Assembly (NCBI GenBank): GCA_003243455.1
Contig: QFQS01000001.1
Coordinates: 1,054,001 to 1,118,000 of the forward strand
Direction of reading: 5' to 3'
DNA length: 64,000 nucleotides
Source of the DNA: Cereibacter sphaeroides
GTDB lineage: Bacteria; Pseudomonadota; Alphaproteobacteria; Rhodobacterales; Rhodobacteraceae
Shown here: positions 45,755 to 54,825 of the stretch, piece after piece
How the letters are laid out: every line of letters begins with the position of its first letter
Numbering within the stretch: position 1 is the stretch's first letter
Program-made: the position numbers and the translations under genes
The notes under the pieces: generated by a model
The model's database searches: none
Seen by the model: only the letters and a program-made list of their open reading frames with translations
Told to the model about the DNA's origin: nothing

Positions 45755-46042
45755 TCAGGCGGTTGCCTGGGCCTTGCCGATTTCCTTTTTGATCTTCAGC
45801 GCCTTGTCCGACAGCTCGTCATCCTTGGCTTTCGCGAGGAAAGCATCGAGCCCGCCGCGGTGATCGACCGAACGCAGGGCGGCGGACGAGATGCGCAGCT
45901 TGAACGACTGGCCGAGGATGTCCGAGATCAGCGTGACCTCGTTCAGGTTCGGCAGGAAGCGCCGGCGGGTCTTGTTGTTGGCGTGGCTGACCCGGTTGCC
46001 CGACATCGGGCCCTTGCCACTGAGTTCGCAGACGCGCGACAT
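45755..46042 (-). CDS. rpmB: 50S ribosomal protein L28
   Basis: A 95-residue protein starting [20 protein letters not shown] and continuing [12 protein letters not shown], a standard L28. It is a large-subunit protein near the 23S rRNA 3' domain. In this phylum it carries a C-terminal extension ([20 protein letters not shown]). ATG at 46042 is chosen over the longer frame. Its terminator is at 45704-45730. The 98 bp to the meaB stop hold its promoter. Confidence 0.97.
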   Translation of the reverse strand: MSRVCELSGKGPMSGNRVSHANNKTRRRFLPNLNEVTLISDILGQSFKLRISSAALRSVDHRGGLDAFLAKAKDDELSDKALKIKKEIGKAQATA

Positions 46043-46139
46043 TGACGTGTTCCTTGTTTCGTAAACAACTGAAGGCACCGCCTTAACGGGGTGCCTCCCG
46101 AATTTCATCCGCGCCGTTTAGGGGAGAGAGAGGGCGGCG

Positions 46140-47204
46140 TCAAGCGGGATCGGTGGGCTTTTCCGGCGCGCGGGTGGGGGGGTTCACACCCCCCACACCC
46201 CCTGTGGGATATTTGTGAACAGAAGAAGGGGAAGGGGCAAGTGCGGCCAGCAGCGCGCGCGCCGCGGATTCGGGGGTGAGTCGGGCCTCGGAGACAGATT
46301 GCCCGAGGCGTTGAATCTCGGCTTTTGCGGCAGGCGTTTCGAGCACCGCGAGCAATTGCTGGCGCAGTTCGGCCTCGAAGGCCTGGCGCATCTGGTGGGC
46401 GCGGATGGGCTGCCAGTGGCCGGTTTCACGGCGGAAAGTGGCAAGGGCCTGCATCTGGGACCATGCTTCGGGCAGGCCCGTGGATTCCAGAGCCGAGACA
46501 GGCATTGCCTTGGGGAAATCGGGCGGGTCCTGCGGGCGACGGCGAAGCAGGCGCAGGGCGCCGGAATAGTCGGCAGTGGTGCCGAGCGCCGCAGGGTGCA
46601 GCGCGCCATCGGCCTTGTTGACCAGGATCAGGTCAGCCATCTCAACGATGCCGCGCTTGACGCCCTGCAACTCGTCACCCCCAGCAGGGGCGATCAAGAG
46701 GACGAAGATGTCGCAAAGGTCGGCGACCAGCACCTCGGACTGGCCGACCCCGACCGTCTCGATCAGCACCACGTCGAAGCCGGCGGCCTCAGCCAGCGCA
46801 ACCGCCTCTCTCGAACGGCGGGCGACGCCGCCCAGATGCGCCTGCGAGGGAGAGGGGCGGATGAAGGTATGGGGGTCGCGGGTCAGGCGTTCCATGCGGG
46901 TCTTGTCGCCAAGGATCGAGCCGCCCGAGTGGCGCGAGGACGGGTCGACGGCAAGGACAGCGACGCGCAGCCCCTGCCCCGTCAGCATCAGGCCGAAGCT
47001 TTCGATGAAGGAGGACTTGCCCACGCCCGGCGCGCCCGAAAGGCCGATACGCAGCGCCTGACGGCCCTTGGCAGTGATCAGGGACATGAGTTCGGCGGCC
47101 TGCGTGCGATGGTCGGCACGACCGCTTTCGACCAGCGTGATGGCGCGCGACAAGGCGCGCCTGTCACCGGCGATCACGCCCCGGGCCAGATCTGCAACAT
47201 CCAT
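46140..47204 (-). CDS. meaB: Methylmalonyl-CoA mutase-associated GTPase MeaB
   Basis: A 354-residue G3E-type GTPase that loads and protects adenosylcobalamin in methylmalonyl-CoA mutase. The P-loop is GAPGVGKSS at 57-65, with LVNKAD and ETVGVGQSE as further nucleotide and switch motifs. The last 28 residues (PSSVHKYPTGGVGGVNPPTR onward) are encoded by the dispersed hairpin element copy B and are not typical of MeaB, whose domain ends near ESAARALLAALAP. ATG 47204 and GTG 47207 are both possible starts. The mutase genes are not nearby. Confidence 0.93.
   Translation of the reverse strand: MDVADLARGVIAGDRRALSRAITLVESGRADHRTQAAELMSLITAKGRQALRIGLSGAPGVGKSSFIESFGLMLTGQGLRVAVLAVDPSSRHSGGSILGDKTRMERLTRDPHTFIRPSPSQAHLGGVARRSREAVALAEAAGFDVVLIETVGVGQSEVLVADLCDIFVLLIAPAGGDELQGVKRGIVEMADLILVNKADGALHPAALGTTADYSGALRLLRRRPQDPPDFPKAMPVSALESTGLPEAWSQMQALATFRRETGHWQPIRAHQMRQAFEAELRQQLLAVLETPAAKAEIQRLGQSVSEARLTPESAARALLAALAPSPSSVHKYPTGGVGGVNPPTRAPEKPTDPA
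46175..46230 (+). repeat. Dispersed hairpin element, copy B
   Basis: GGGGGG/CCCCCC stem, ACACCCCCTGTGG, then GATATTTGTGAACAGAAGAA. It lies inside the 3' end of meaB and forms its terminal codons on the opposite strand. The tail is identical to copy A. Confidence 0.8.
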
Positions 47205-47341
47205 CACGCGAACTCCGGCGGTCTGCCGCCCATCGGCGCGCGGGTCTGTGCGATTGTCAACGCCTTGTCATCGCAAGCGTCTTTGATGCGGAGGGGCGGC
47301 GCCCTAATTTACCCCCGAGACTGCGACAAAGAGGAAGCGCG

Positions 47342-48061
47342 ATGCGGAAACCATGGGTGGGCCGGCTGGCGGCCGCTCTTGTCGGCGCGGCGATGGCTGC
47401 GCCCGTGATGGCTGCGGATGCCGTCGTGTTCGACCTTTCGGTGCGCGGCATCAAGGCGGGCACGCTGACATTTACCGGCGATGCGGGTGGCGGACGCTAC
47501 GAGGTGAAGGGACGGCTGGAATCGGCGGGCCTTGTCGGGATGCTGCGGAAGGTCCGCTATGATGGTCAGGCCGATGGGGCGCTGAAGGGCGAGAAATTCA
47601 CGCCTGCGCGTTACTTTGAGAAGGCCGACACCGGCAAGCGGCAGTCGGAATCGGTGATGGAGTACCGGCGCGGTGTGCCGCAGATAAAGGTTTACAACCC
47701 GCCGCGCGCACCGGGCGAAGGCGGACTTGATCCGGCGACCCAAGGTGGCACGGTCGATCCGCTGACGGCGATGTATGCGGCGCTGCGCGACGTGCCTGCG
47801 GGGCAAGAGTGCAACAAGAAGCTGGTGCTGTTCGACGGCAAGCGGCGCACTCAGGTGGTGCTGGGCAAACCGCGCGCGACAGATGCCGGGGTAAGCTGTG
47901 CTGGCGAATATCGCAGGCTGGAGGGGTTTTCGGCCGATGACATGGCAGAGAAGTCGCGCTTCCCTTTTACGCTGTATCTTCAGCCGGAGGGCGGGCAGAT
48001 GCGCGTGACAGAGGTGGCAATGGAAAGCATCTATGGCAATGCAAAACTGATCCGCCGATAA
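47342..48061 (+). CDS. DUF3108 periplasmic protein
   Basis: A 239-residue precursor with a signal peptide (LAAALVGAAMAAPVMA|ADAV) and a beta-rich mature domain of the DUF3108 family: FDLSVRGIKAGTLTFTGDAG, KVRYDGQADGALKGEKFTPA and DPLTAMYAALRDV. The function is unknown. It is followed by hrpB after 7 bp. GAGGAAGCGCG precedes the ATG. Confidence 0.85.
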   Translation: MRKPWVGRLAAALVGAAMAAPVMAADAVVFDLSVRGIKAGTLTFTGDAGGGRYEVKGRLESAGLVGMLRKVRYDGQADGALKGEKFTPARYFEKADTGKRQSESVMEYRRGVPQIKVYNPPRAPGEGGLDPATQGGTVDPLTAMYAALRDVPAGQECNKKLVLFDGKRRTQVVLGKPRATDAGVSCAGEYRRLEGFSADDMAEKSRFPFTLYLQPEGGQMRVTEVAMESIYGNAKLIRR

Positions 48062-48068
48062 GGGGCGC

Positions 48069-50504
48069 GTGAGCCAGACCCCATTCGCCCCCCTACCCAT
48101 AGACGAGATACTGCCCGCGCTGATCGAAGCGGTTGTGGCGGGAGGTCAGGCCGTGCTGCAGGCCCCGCCCGGCGCGGGTAAGACAACGCGGGTGCCGCTG
48201 GCCCTTCTGGACGCACCGGGGCGCGTCGTGATGCTGGAGCCGCGTCGACTGGCGGCACGGGCGGCCGCCGAGCGGATGGCCGAGACTTTGGGCGAGGCTG
48301 TGGGCGCGACGGTCGGCTATCGCATTCGCGGCGAGGCGAAGGTCTCGGGTGCGACGCGGATCGAGGTGGTGACCGAGGGTATCCTGACGCGGATGATCCA
48401 GTCCGATCCGGGGCTGGAGGGGGTCGGCACGCTGATCTTTGACGAGTTCCACGAACGCTCGCTGAATGCCGATCTGGGGCTGGCGCTGGCGCTGGAGGTG
48501 CGTGGGGCGCTGCGGCCAGACCTGCGGATCGTGGTGATGTCTGCGACTTTGGACGCAGGCCCTGTGGCGGCTCTGATGGGGGATGCGCCACTGATCACGT
48601 CCGAGGGCCGCGCGTTCCCGGTGGAGACGCGCTGGCTGGGGCGACCGCTGGGGACGATGCGGTTCGAGGCGGCGGCGGCGGATCTGGTGGTTGAGGCTGT
48701 GGCGGGCAGCGAGGGCGGGGTTCTGGTGTTCCTGCCGGGCGAAGGGGAAATCCGGCGGGTCGAGGGGTTGTTGCGCGGGCGGTTGCCTGAGGGCTGCTTC
48801 GTGCGGCCCTTGTTCGGGGCGATGGATTTCTCGGCGCAGCGGGCGGCGACGGGGCCGGTCGTCGAAGGGCGGCGGGTGGTGCTGGCGACGGCGATTGCCG
48901 AGACCTCGCTGACCTTGCCCGACATTCGCGTGGTGGTGGACGGAGGACGCGCGCGCCGGGCTCGGTTCGATCCGGCGAGTGGGATGTCCCGGCTGGTGAC
49001 CGAGCGGGTGACGCGGGCCGAGGCGGAACAGCGGCGGGGGCGTGCGGGGCGGGTGGCCAAGGGGATCTGCTATCGGCTGTGGACCAAGGGCGAGGAAGGC
49101 GGGATGGCGCCTTATCCGCCGCCCGAGATCGCCGCGGCGGACCTGACGGGGCTGGCGCTGGAACTGGCGCTTTGGGGCAGCGATGCGGGGCTGGCGTTTC
49201 TGACGCCGCCCAATCCGGGGGCCTTGGCCGAGGCACAGGGGCTGCTGGAGTCTTTGGGCGGGCTGAAAGACGGGCGGATCACGGATCACGGGCGGGCGCT
49301 GGCGGCGCTGCCGTTGCATCCTCGGCTGGGGCATATGTTGCTGAAAGCGGGGCCGGAGGCGGCGATGTTGGCGGCGCTTTTGGCGGAGCGTGATCCGCTG
49401 CGGGGGGCGCCGCCCGATCTGGGGATGCGGCTGGCGGCGGTTGCCGATCCGAAGCGGTTCGAGGTGCAGGTGAGCCGGCCAGTGGTCGAGCGGATCAGGG
49501 AAGAGGCGCGGCGGCTAAGGCGGGCGGTTTCAACGCCGGACGCCGGGTTGAGTGTTGGGGAGCAGGCGGCACTTGCCTATCCGGACCGGGTGGGGCTGCG
49601 ACGGGCGGGCGAGGCGCCGCGCTGGCTGTTGTCGGGGGGCACGGGTGCGGTGATGGAGCCGGGGCTGCCCCTGTCGGCGGCGCGGCTGATCGTGGCGACC
49701 GATCTGGACGGCGACCGGCGCGAGGCGAAGGTCCGGCAGGCGGCAGAGATTACCGAGGCCGAGTTGCGCGGGCTGTTCGGCGAGCAGATCGCGCGGGTCG
49801 AGGTCTGCGAGTGGTCTTCGCGTGACCGCCGCGTGGTGGCCCGGCGGCAAGAGCGGTTCGGGGCGCTGGTGCTGTCGGATCAGGCCTGGCCTGATGCGCC
49901 GCCCGAGGCCATGGCGCGGGCGGCGCTGGAGGGGTTGCGCGAGATCGGGTTGCCGTGGACACCGGCTGCGCGCCGGCTGAGGGCGCGGATCGAGATTGCG
50001 CGGGGCGGCGGGCATGATCTGCCGGATTGGTCGAACGAAGGCCTGATGGAGCGGGCCGAGGACTGGCTGCTGCCGCATCTGGCGGGCAAGCGGAGCGAGG
50101 CGGATTTGCGCGCGCTGGACCTGACGGGGCCTTTGGCGCAATCGCTGGACTGGGAGCAGACGCAAGCGCTGGACCGCCTCTGTCCGCCGAGTTTCGAGAC
50201 GCCGTTGGGGCGGCGCATCCCGATTGATTACGAGGGCGAGATGCCATCTGTCGAGTTGCGCCTGCAAGAGGTGTTCGGCGTCACGCGGCATCCGGTGGTG
50301 GGGCCTGCGCGCATCCCCCTGCGGATGACGCTTCTGTCGCCGGGGCAAAAGCCGGTGCAGGTCACGACCGACCTGCCAGGGTTCTGGGCCACCAGTTATG
50401 CCGATGTGCGCAAGGACATGCGCGGACGCTATCCGCGCCATCCCTGGCCCGAGGATCCGACCGAGGCGGAACCCACCTTGCGCGCCAAGCCGCGCGGGAC
50501 CTGA
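48069..50504 (+). CDS. hrpB: ATP-dependent RNA helicase HrpB
   Basis: An 811-residue DEAH-box helicase. Walker A is APPGAGKTT at residues 32-40, with DEFHER, SATLDAGP and the motif VI QRRGRAGR; a large C-terminal HrpB-specific domain follows. It is thought to act on RNA, with PBP1b-associated roles in some species; the substrate is not known. It starts at GTG 48069 with AAGGGGC upstream. GC reaches an extreme in its middle third, but codon use stays consistent. Confidence 0.95.
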   Translation: MSQTPFAPLPIDEILPALIEAVVAGGQAVLQAPPGAGKTTRVPLALLDAPGRVVMLEPRRLAARAAAERMAETLGEAVGATVGYRIRGEAKVSGATRIEVVTEGILTRMIQSDPGLEGVGTLIFDEFHERSLNADLGLALALEVRGALRPDLRIVVMSATLDAGPVAALMGDAPLITSEGRAFPVETRWLGRPLGTMRFEAAAADLVVEAVAGSEGGVLVFLPGEGEIRRVEGLLRGRLPEGCFVRPLFGAMDFSAQRAATGPVVEGRRVVLATAIAETSLTLPDIRVVVDGGRARRARFDPASGMSRLVTERVTRAEAEQRRGRAGRVAKGICYRLWTKGEEGGMAPYPPPEIAAADLTGLALELALWGSDAGLAFLTPPNPGALAEAQGLLESLGGLKDGRITDHGRALAALPLHPRLGHMLLKAGPEAAMLAALLAERDPLRGAPPDLGMRLAAVADPKRFEVQVSRPVVERIREEARRLRRAVSTPDAGLSVGEQAALAYPDRVGLRRAGEAPRWLLSGGTGAVMEPGLPLSAARLIVATDLDGDRREAKVRQAAEITEAELRGLFGEQIARVEVCEWSSRDRRVVARRQERFGALVLSDQAWPDAPPEAMARAALEGLREIGLPWTPAARRLRARIEIARGGGHDLPDWSNEGLMERAEDWLLPHLAGKRSEADLRALDLTGPLAQSLDWEQTQALDRLCPPSFETPLGRRIPIDYEGEMPSVELRLQEVFGVTRHPVVGPARIPLRMTLLSPGQKPVQVTTDLPGFWATSYADVRKDMRGRYPRHPWPEDPTEAEPTLRAKPRGT

Positions 50505-50506
50505 GA

Positions 50507-51253
50507 TCAGCGCTTGTGAATTACCGCGACCTGATCGCGGCGGGTCTTGTCGTAGCGGACCTGGAACAGGAAGCAGCCCGAGATATCGGCGCGGAGCGCG
50601 TTGAATTCCGCCTCCAGCGCCTGATCCCGGTGCTGGAAGACGCCCTTTTCGGAATAGCCGCGGAACAGCGGTGCGGTCTTGGTGAAGCCTGCGCGCTCAT
50701 AGGTTTCGGGCTGCCATCGCAAATCCTCGATAACGTAGAGGCCGCCGCTTTCAAGCTTGGGGAACAGCTCCAGAAAGCCGAATTGCTGATGGTGGGAGGC
50801 GTGGCTGGCATCGTCGATCACGATGTCCAGCGCGGGCAGGCCAGAGGCCGCAGTCGCGATGTTTTCGCGGGCATCCATGTCGCAGCGGATAAAGATAAAG
50901 CGCGGGTCCTGGAACCAGGAGAAGTCGGACACGTCCAGCCCGTAGATATGGCCCTTGGGGAAATACTCCAGCCACATTCGCACCGAGGGGGCATCACTGG
51001 TCTCGCGGTCTGCGCTGGCGCCAAGTTCTGGCCCGCCGATCATCAGCCCCATCTCAAGGAATTTCACCGCCCGCTTGCGATAGGGCAGGAAGAGCATCTG
51101 GTAGAGTTCCGAGTAGCGATGCTTGATCGACCCCTTGTCCGAGCCATAGCGATCGGCAAGGTCGGTCAGGTTTACCTGCCCCCGCCCTGTCCTGTCGGAA
51201 GGTTTCAAGGGCTGCGCACGGGTCGCACCCGGTTCGCTCTCTTTGCTGTCCAT
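50507..51253 (-). CDS. SAM-dependent methyltransferase (macrocin O-methyltransferase-like)
   Basis: A 248-residue protein. LTDLADRYGSDKGSIKHRYS begins the domain; VKFLEMGLMIGGPELG is motif I, and HIYGLDVSDFSWFQDPRFIF with DIVIDDASHASHHQQFGFLE resemble macrocin or cephalosporin-hydroxylase methyltransferases. The substrate is unknown. ATG 51253 is chosen from homologous starts. It converges on hrpB with 2 bp between the stops and is divergent from an MFS gene. Confidence 0.82.
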   Translation of the reverse strand: MDSKESEPGATRAQPLKPSDRTGRGQVNLTDLADRYGSDKGSIKHRYSELYQMLFLPYRKRAVKFLEMGLMIGGPELGASADRETSDAPSVRMWLEYFPKGHIYGLDVSDFSWFQDPRFIFIRCDMDARENIATAASGLPALDIVIDDASHASHHQQFGFLELFPKLESGGLYVIEDLRWQPETYERAGFTKTAPLFRGYSEKGVFQHRDQALEAEFNALRADISGCFLFQVRYDKTRRDQVAVIHKR

Positions 51254-51414
51254 CGCCCTGCCCCCGCTTCGCTTGTTTGCACCGATCATCCCGAAAAGGG
51301 CATCACAGCGCAAGCGAGCGGCGAAGATCGTCCACATCGCCCTTGGTTCGCGCATCTTTTCACTGTCACGAAATCCGCATATGGCCTGCCCAAGAAACGG
51401 GCAGAGGTGCGGAC

Positions 51415-52620
51415 GTGACCAGTGTGGCAGGACAGATCGGGCGCGAGCAGGTGATTGCGCAGCGGGGACGCTGGGCCGTTGCGGCGATGTTCTTTGCCAA
51501 CGGGTTCCTCTTCGGGTCATGGGCGCCGCAGATTCCGCTGCTTCTGCCACGCCATGACATCACCGAGGGCACGCTGGGGCTGCTGATCCTTGGTCTGGGG
51601 ATCGGGGCGGTGTCGGCCATGTCATTCTCGGGCGCGATCATCGCGCGGATCGGGTCACGGCGTGCGGTGCGGATGTTTGCGATACTAGCGGTCGGGACGC
51701 TGGCTTTCGTGGTATTTTCGCCGAGCGTGCCGGTGCTGGCCATCGCCATGGCGCTGATGGGGGCGACGCTGGGGTCGATGGATGTGGCGATGAACGCCAA
51801 TGCGGTCGAGGTCGAAAAACGGCTGAACCGGGCGATCATGTCATCCTCGCACGGGTTCTGGAGCTTTGGCGGCTTTATCGGCGGCGGTCTGGGCGGCATG
51901 GTTCTGAGCCGCGTGGGCGCCGAGACCCATGCCGTGCTGGCGACGATTGCCGCGCTTGCAGTGATGCTGGTCGCGATGCCGTTCCTGGTGGCAGAGCCAC
52001 GGGTGGCGCATCACGCTGAGGAGGGACGGGCCAAGCATACCGGCTGGCCGCGCGGCTGGGCGATCTACATCCTTGGCATGATGTGCCTGTTCTCGATGGT
52101 ACCCGAGGGTGGCGTGCTGGACTGGGCCGCGCTGTACCTGACGCGGGAACATGGTGCAGGGCTGGAAACCGCATCCTTTGGCTTTGCGCTGTTCGCGGGC
52201 ACGATGGCCGTAGTCCGCTTCATGGGCGACAGCGTGCGCAACCACTTCGGCGCTGTGACGACGCTGCGGGTTTCGGCGCTGATCGGTGCGGTGGGCATGA
52301 TCGGGGCGAGCCTTGCGCCCTCGCCCTGGGTCGCGATTGCGTTTTTCGGCATCTCCGGCCTTGGGTTGGCCAATATGGTGCCGATCGTGCTGTCTGCAGC
52401 CGGGAACCAGCCGGGCGCGAGTTCCGGCGCGGGGATCGCGGCGGTAACAATGATGGGGTATTCGGGGATCCTGCTGGCGCCATCCGCCATCGGCTTTGCC
52501 GCCGAGCATTTCGGCTATCGCGCGACCTATTTCGTGCTGGCGATCCTGCTGGTCGTCGTGGCTTCGCTGGCCCAAAGGGTCGCGGCGGCCGACCGGATAG
52601 GTCAGACCGCCGCAGCCTGA
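51415..52620 (+). CDS. MFS transporter
   Basis: A 401-residue, 12-helix major facilitator. The N terminus GRWAVAAMFFANGFLFGSWA and the GARIGSRRAVRMF-like loop 2-3 (IIARIGSRRAVRMF) resemble the FucP/YbjJ-like branch. The substrate is unknown. The start is GTG 51415 with GAGGTG upstream, because the longer frame from 51277 overlaps the divergent methyltransferase. It converges head-on with the DUF1993 gene with no gap. Confidence 0.88.
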   Translation: MTSVAGQIGREQVIAQRGRWAVAAMFFANGFLFGSWAPQIPLLLPRHDITEGTLGLLILGLGIGAVSAMSFSGAIIARIGSRRAVRMFAILAVGTLAFVVFSPSVPVLAIAMALMGATLGSMDVAMNANAVEVEKRLNRAIMSSSHGFWSFGGFIGGGLGGMVLSRVGAETHAVLATIAALAVMLVAMPFLVAEPRVAHHAEEGRAKHTGWPRGWAIYILGMMCLFSMVPEGGVLDWAALYLTREHGAGLETASFGFALFAGTMAVVRFMGDSVRNHFGAVTTLRVSALIGAVGMIGASLAPSPWVAIAFFGISGLGLANMVPIVLSAAGNQPGASSGAGIAAVTMMGYSGILLAPSAIGFAAEHFGYRATYFVLAILLVVVASLAQRVAAADRIGQTAAA

Positions 52621-53118
52621 TCAGGCGGCGCCCATGAAGTCGAGCTTGCCCAGAACCACGCCGTTGTGGCGCAGGATGTCGTAGGCCGTCGCCGCGTGGA
52701 AATAGACCTGCGGCAGCGAGAACATCGTAGCAAAGGTCACGCCCGGCATCGTCGTATCCTCTCCCCTCAGCTTCAAGGTAATTGCGCGGTCCGCCGCGCC
52801 ATCAAAGCGTTCCGCCGGGAAAGAGGCGAGATGTTCGCGCGCCTTGGCGATGCGGGCGCGCAGTTCGGGGAAGGTCTTTTCGGTATCGGGGAAGCTTTTC
52901 AGCTCATCCCCCGCAAGGCGCGAGGCGGCGCGGGTGGAGAAATCGCAGGCGAGCTGCACCTGCGTGGTGAAGGCCAGCATGTCTGGATACAGGCGGAATC
53001 CGAGCAGCACCTGCGGGTCGATCTTTTTCTCGGTGCAATGCGCCTCCGCCTTTTCGAGGATCTTGGACAAGGCCGAGAGCATACGGTCCATCGGCTGGAT
53101 GACGACTTGGTGGATCAT
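52621..53118 (-). CDS. DUF1993 domain protein
   Basis: A 165-residue helical protein of the DUF1993/DinB-like type: MIHQVVIQPMDRMLSALSKI at the start, LLGFRLYPDMLAFTTQVQLA and FHAATAYDILRHNGVVLGKL near the end. The function is unknown; related DinB proteins bind metal. GGAGGTTTCCC precedes ATG 53118, a textbook ribosome site. It is 68 bp downstream of the cysteine hydrolase gene. Confidence 0.88.
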   Translation of the reverse strand: MIHQVVIQPMDRMLSALSKILEKAEAHCTEKKIDPQVLLGFRLYPDMLAFTTQVQLACDFSTRAASRLAGDELKSFPDTEKTFPELRARIAKAREHLASFPAERFDGAADRAITLKLRGEDTTMPGVTFATMFSLPQVYFHAATAYDILRHNGVVLGKLDFMGAA

Positions 53119-53186
53119 GGGAAACCTCCGCGTTTCGGGCGGCATCTGACATTGGCGCAGAGGAGTCGTCCAGCCCCGGCGGAAGG

Positions 53187-53732
53187 TCAGAGAGCGGTCG
53201 CCACCTTTGCCGCAGGCAGGACGCGCGCGAAGTCCGAGCCGAGCAGCGACAGGGTGACATCGAGCACCGTCTCGGCCGGGATGCGGCTGCCATCGGCGCG
53301 GGCGATGTCGAATCCGATCAGCGCATCGCCGGGCAGGATGACGGCATAGCCAAGGTCCGAGGCCCATCGGACCGTCGAGGTGACGCAGAACGCCGCGACC
53401 GCGCCGATGATGACGAGGCGGTCGATCCCATGGGCGCGCAGGTGCTGGTCAAGCCCGGTGCCGGTAAAGGCGGAAGAGGCGGATTTGACCAGCACGGTCT
53501 CGCCTTCGGCAGGCAGCGCGCAGGGCATGACCTCTCCCCCCGGCCGGCCGAAGGCGACGCGGCTGCCCGGTTCGTTGTGGTGAACATGGATCACGGGCAG
53601 GCCGCGCTCGCGGAACAGCGAGAGCAGGTCCGCCACCAGCGCCTCTGCCTCGGGGTTGACGCGGTCGCGACCGGACAAGGTTCGATGCGTCATCTCCATC
53701 TGCATGTCGATGACGAGAAGCGCGGTTTTCAT
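53187..53732 (-). CDS. Isochorismatase-family cysteine hydrolase
   Basis: A 181-residue hydrolase with the catalytic triad D9 (LVIDMQMEM), K83 (LVKSASSAF) and C116 (AVAAFCVTSTVR) and the cis-peptide VAAFCVTS motif. It fits the nicotinamidase-like/isochorismatase superfamily; the amide substrate is unknown. It follows argF by 22 bp on the same strand and may be part of the argD-argF unit. Confidence 0.9.
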   Translation of the reverse strand: MKTALLVIDMQMEMTHRTLSGRDRVNPEAEALVADLLSLFRERGLPVIHVHHNEPGSRVAFGRPGGEVMPCALPAEGETVLVKSASSAFTGTGLDQHLRAHGIDRLVIIGAVAAFCVTSTVRWASDLGYAVILPGDALIGFDIARADGSRIPAETVLDVTLSLLGSDFARVLPAAKVATAL

Positions 53733-53754
53733 GCCGGTGATCCTTTTGCTGACC

Positions 53755-54681
53755 TCAGACCCCCAGGCACCAGCGCATCACTGCCTTTTGCGCGTGCAGG
53801 CGGTTCTCGGCCTCGTCGAAGATCACCGAGTGGGGGCCGTCCATGACGGCGCTGGTCGCCTCGTCGTTGCGATGGGCGGGAAGGCAATGCATGAACAGCG
53901 CGTCGGGTTTGGCGTGGGCCATCAGCGCCTCGTTCACCTGGTAGGCGCGAAGCTGGTTGTGGCGGCGTTCCTTGGCGCTTTCGGGGTCGTGCATCGAGAC
54001 CCAGGTATCGGTCACGACAAGATCGGCACCGGTGACGGCGCGGGTCGGGTCGCGGTCGATGGTGATCGGGTGGCCTTTCGAGGCGGCAAAGTCCAGCCAG
54101 GCGCGTTCGGGGTCCAGCGTCTCGGGGCCGGTGAAGGACAGATCGAAGCCGAACTGGCCCGCCGCATGGGCGAAGGAGGCAAAGACGTTGTTGCCGTCGC
54201 CGCACCAGACCACCTTCCGGCCCGCGATGGGGCCGCGATGTTCCTCATAGGTCATCACATCCGCCATGATCTGGCAGGGGTGGGTGCGGTTGGTCAGGCC
54301 GTTGATGACCGGCACGGTGGCGTGCTCGGCCATCTCAAGGAGCGTCTGTTCCTCGAAAGTGCGGATCATGATGAGGTCGACGTAGCGGCTCAGGACGCGG
54401 GCGGTGTCGGCGATGGTTTCGCCGTGGCCGAGTTGCAGTTCCTTGCCGGAGAGGATCATCGTCTCTCCACCCATCTGGCGCACGCCGACGTCAAAGCTGA
54501 CGCGGGTGCGGGTCGAGGGTTTTTCGAAGATCAGCGCGACCATGTGGTTGGCAAGCGGGCGGTCGTCGTCGGGCGTGCCCTTGAGCCGGCCGTTCCGCGC
54601 GGTCTTCATGGCGCGGGCGCTGTCGATCATCAGCCGCAGGTCGGTGGAGCTGGTCGTATGGATATCGAGGAAGTGTTTCAT
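53755..54681 (-). CDS. argF: Ornithine carbamoyltransferase
   Basis: A 308-residue enzyme forming citrulline from ornithine and carbamoyl phosphate in arginine synthesis. STRTR at residues 56-60 binds carbamoyl phosphate; [11 protein letters not shown] and [10 protein letters not shown] complete the active site. The length is standard. It lies downstream of argD, the gap of 144 bp being occupied by copy C of the dispersed hairpin element. An isochorismatase-like gene follows. Confidence 0.97.
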   Translation of the reverse strand: MKHFLDIHTTSSTDLRLMIDSARAMKTARNGRLKGTPDDDRPLANHMVALIFEKPSTRTRVSFDVGVRQMGGETMILSGKELQLGHGETIADTARVLSRYVDLIMIRTFEEQTLLEMAEHATVPVINGLTNRTHPCQIMADVMTYEEHRGPIAGRKVVWCGDGNNVFASFAHAAGQFGFDLSFTGPETLDPERAWLDFAASKGHPITIDRDPTRAVTGADLVVTDTWVSMHDPESAKERRHNQLRAYQVNEALMAHAKPDALFMHCLPAHRNDEATSAVMDGPHSVIFDEAENRLHAQKAVMRWCLGV

Positions 54682-54708
54682 GTCATGGCTTTGTCTGGCT
54701 TCGAGCGC

Positions 54709-54758
54709 CGGGGGCTGCCTGCCCCCGGACCCCCGGGGATATTTGGAAACAGAAGAAG
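54709..54758 (+). repeat. Dispersed hairpin element, copy C
   Basis: CGGGGGC/GCCCCCG stem with a TGCCT loop, GACCCCCGGGG, then GATATTTGGAAACAGAAGAA. It differs from the other two tails at two positions (GGAA for GTGA). It lies between argD and argF. Confidence 0.75.
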
Positions 54759-54825
54759 TCAGAGGGCAATAATACCTCGTCGCGCCGAGCGTTCGGCGCG
54801 TTCGCGGCCCGCGATGTGATTCAGA

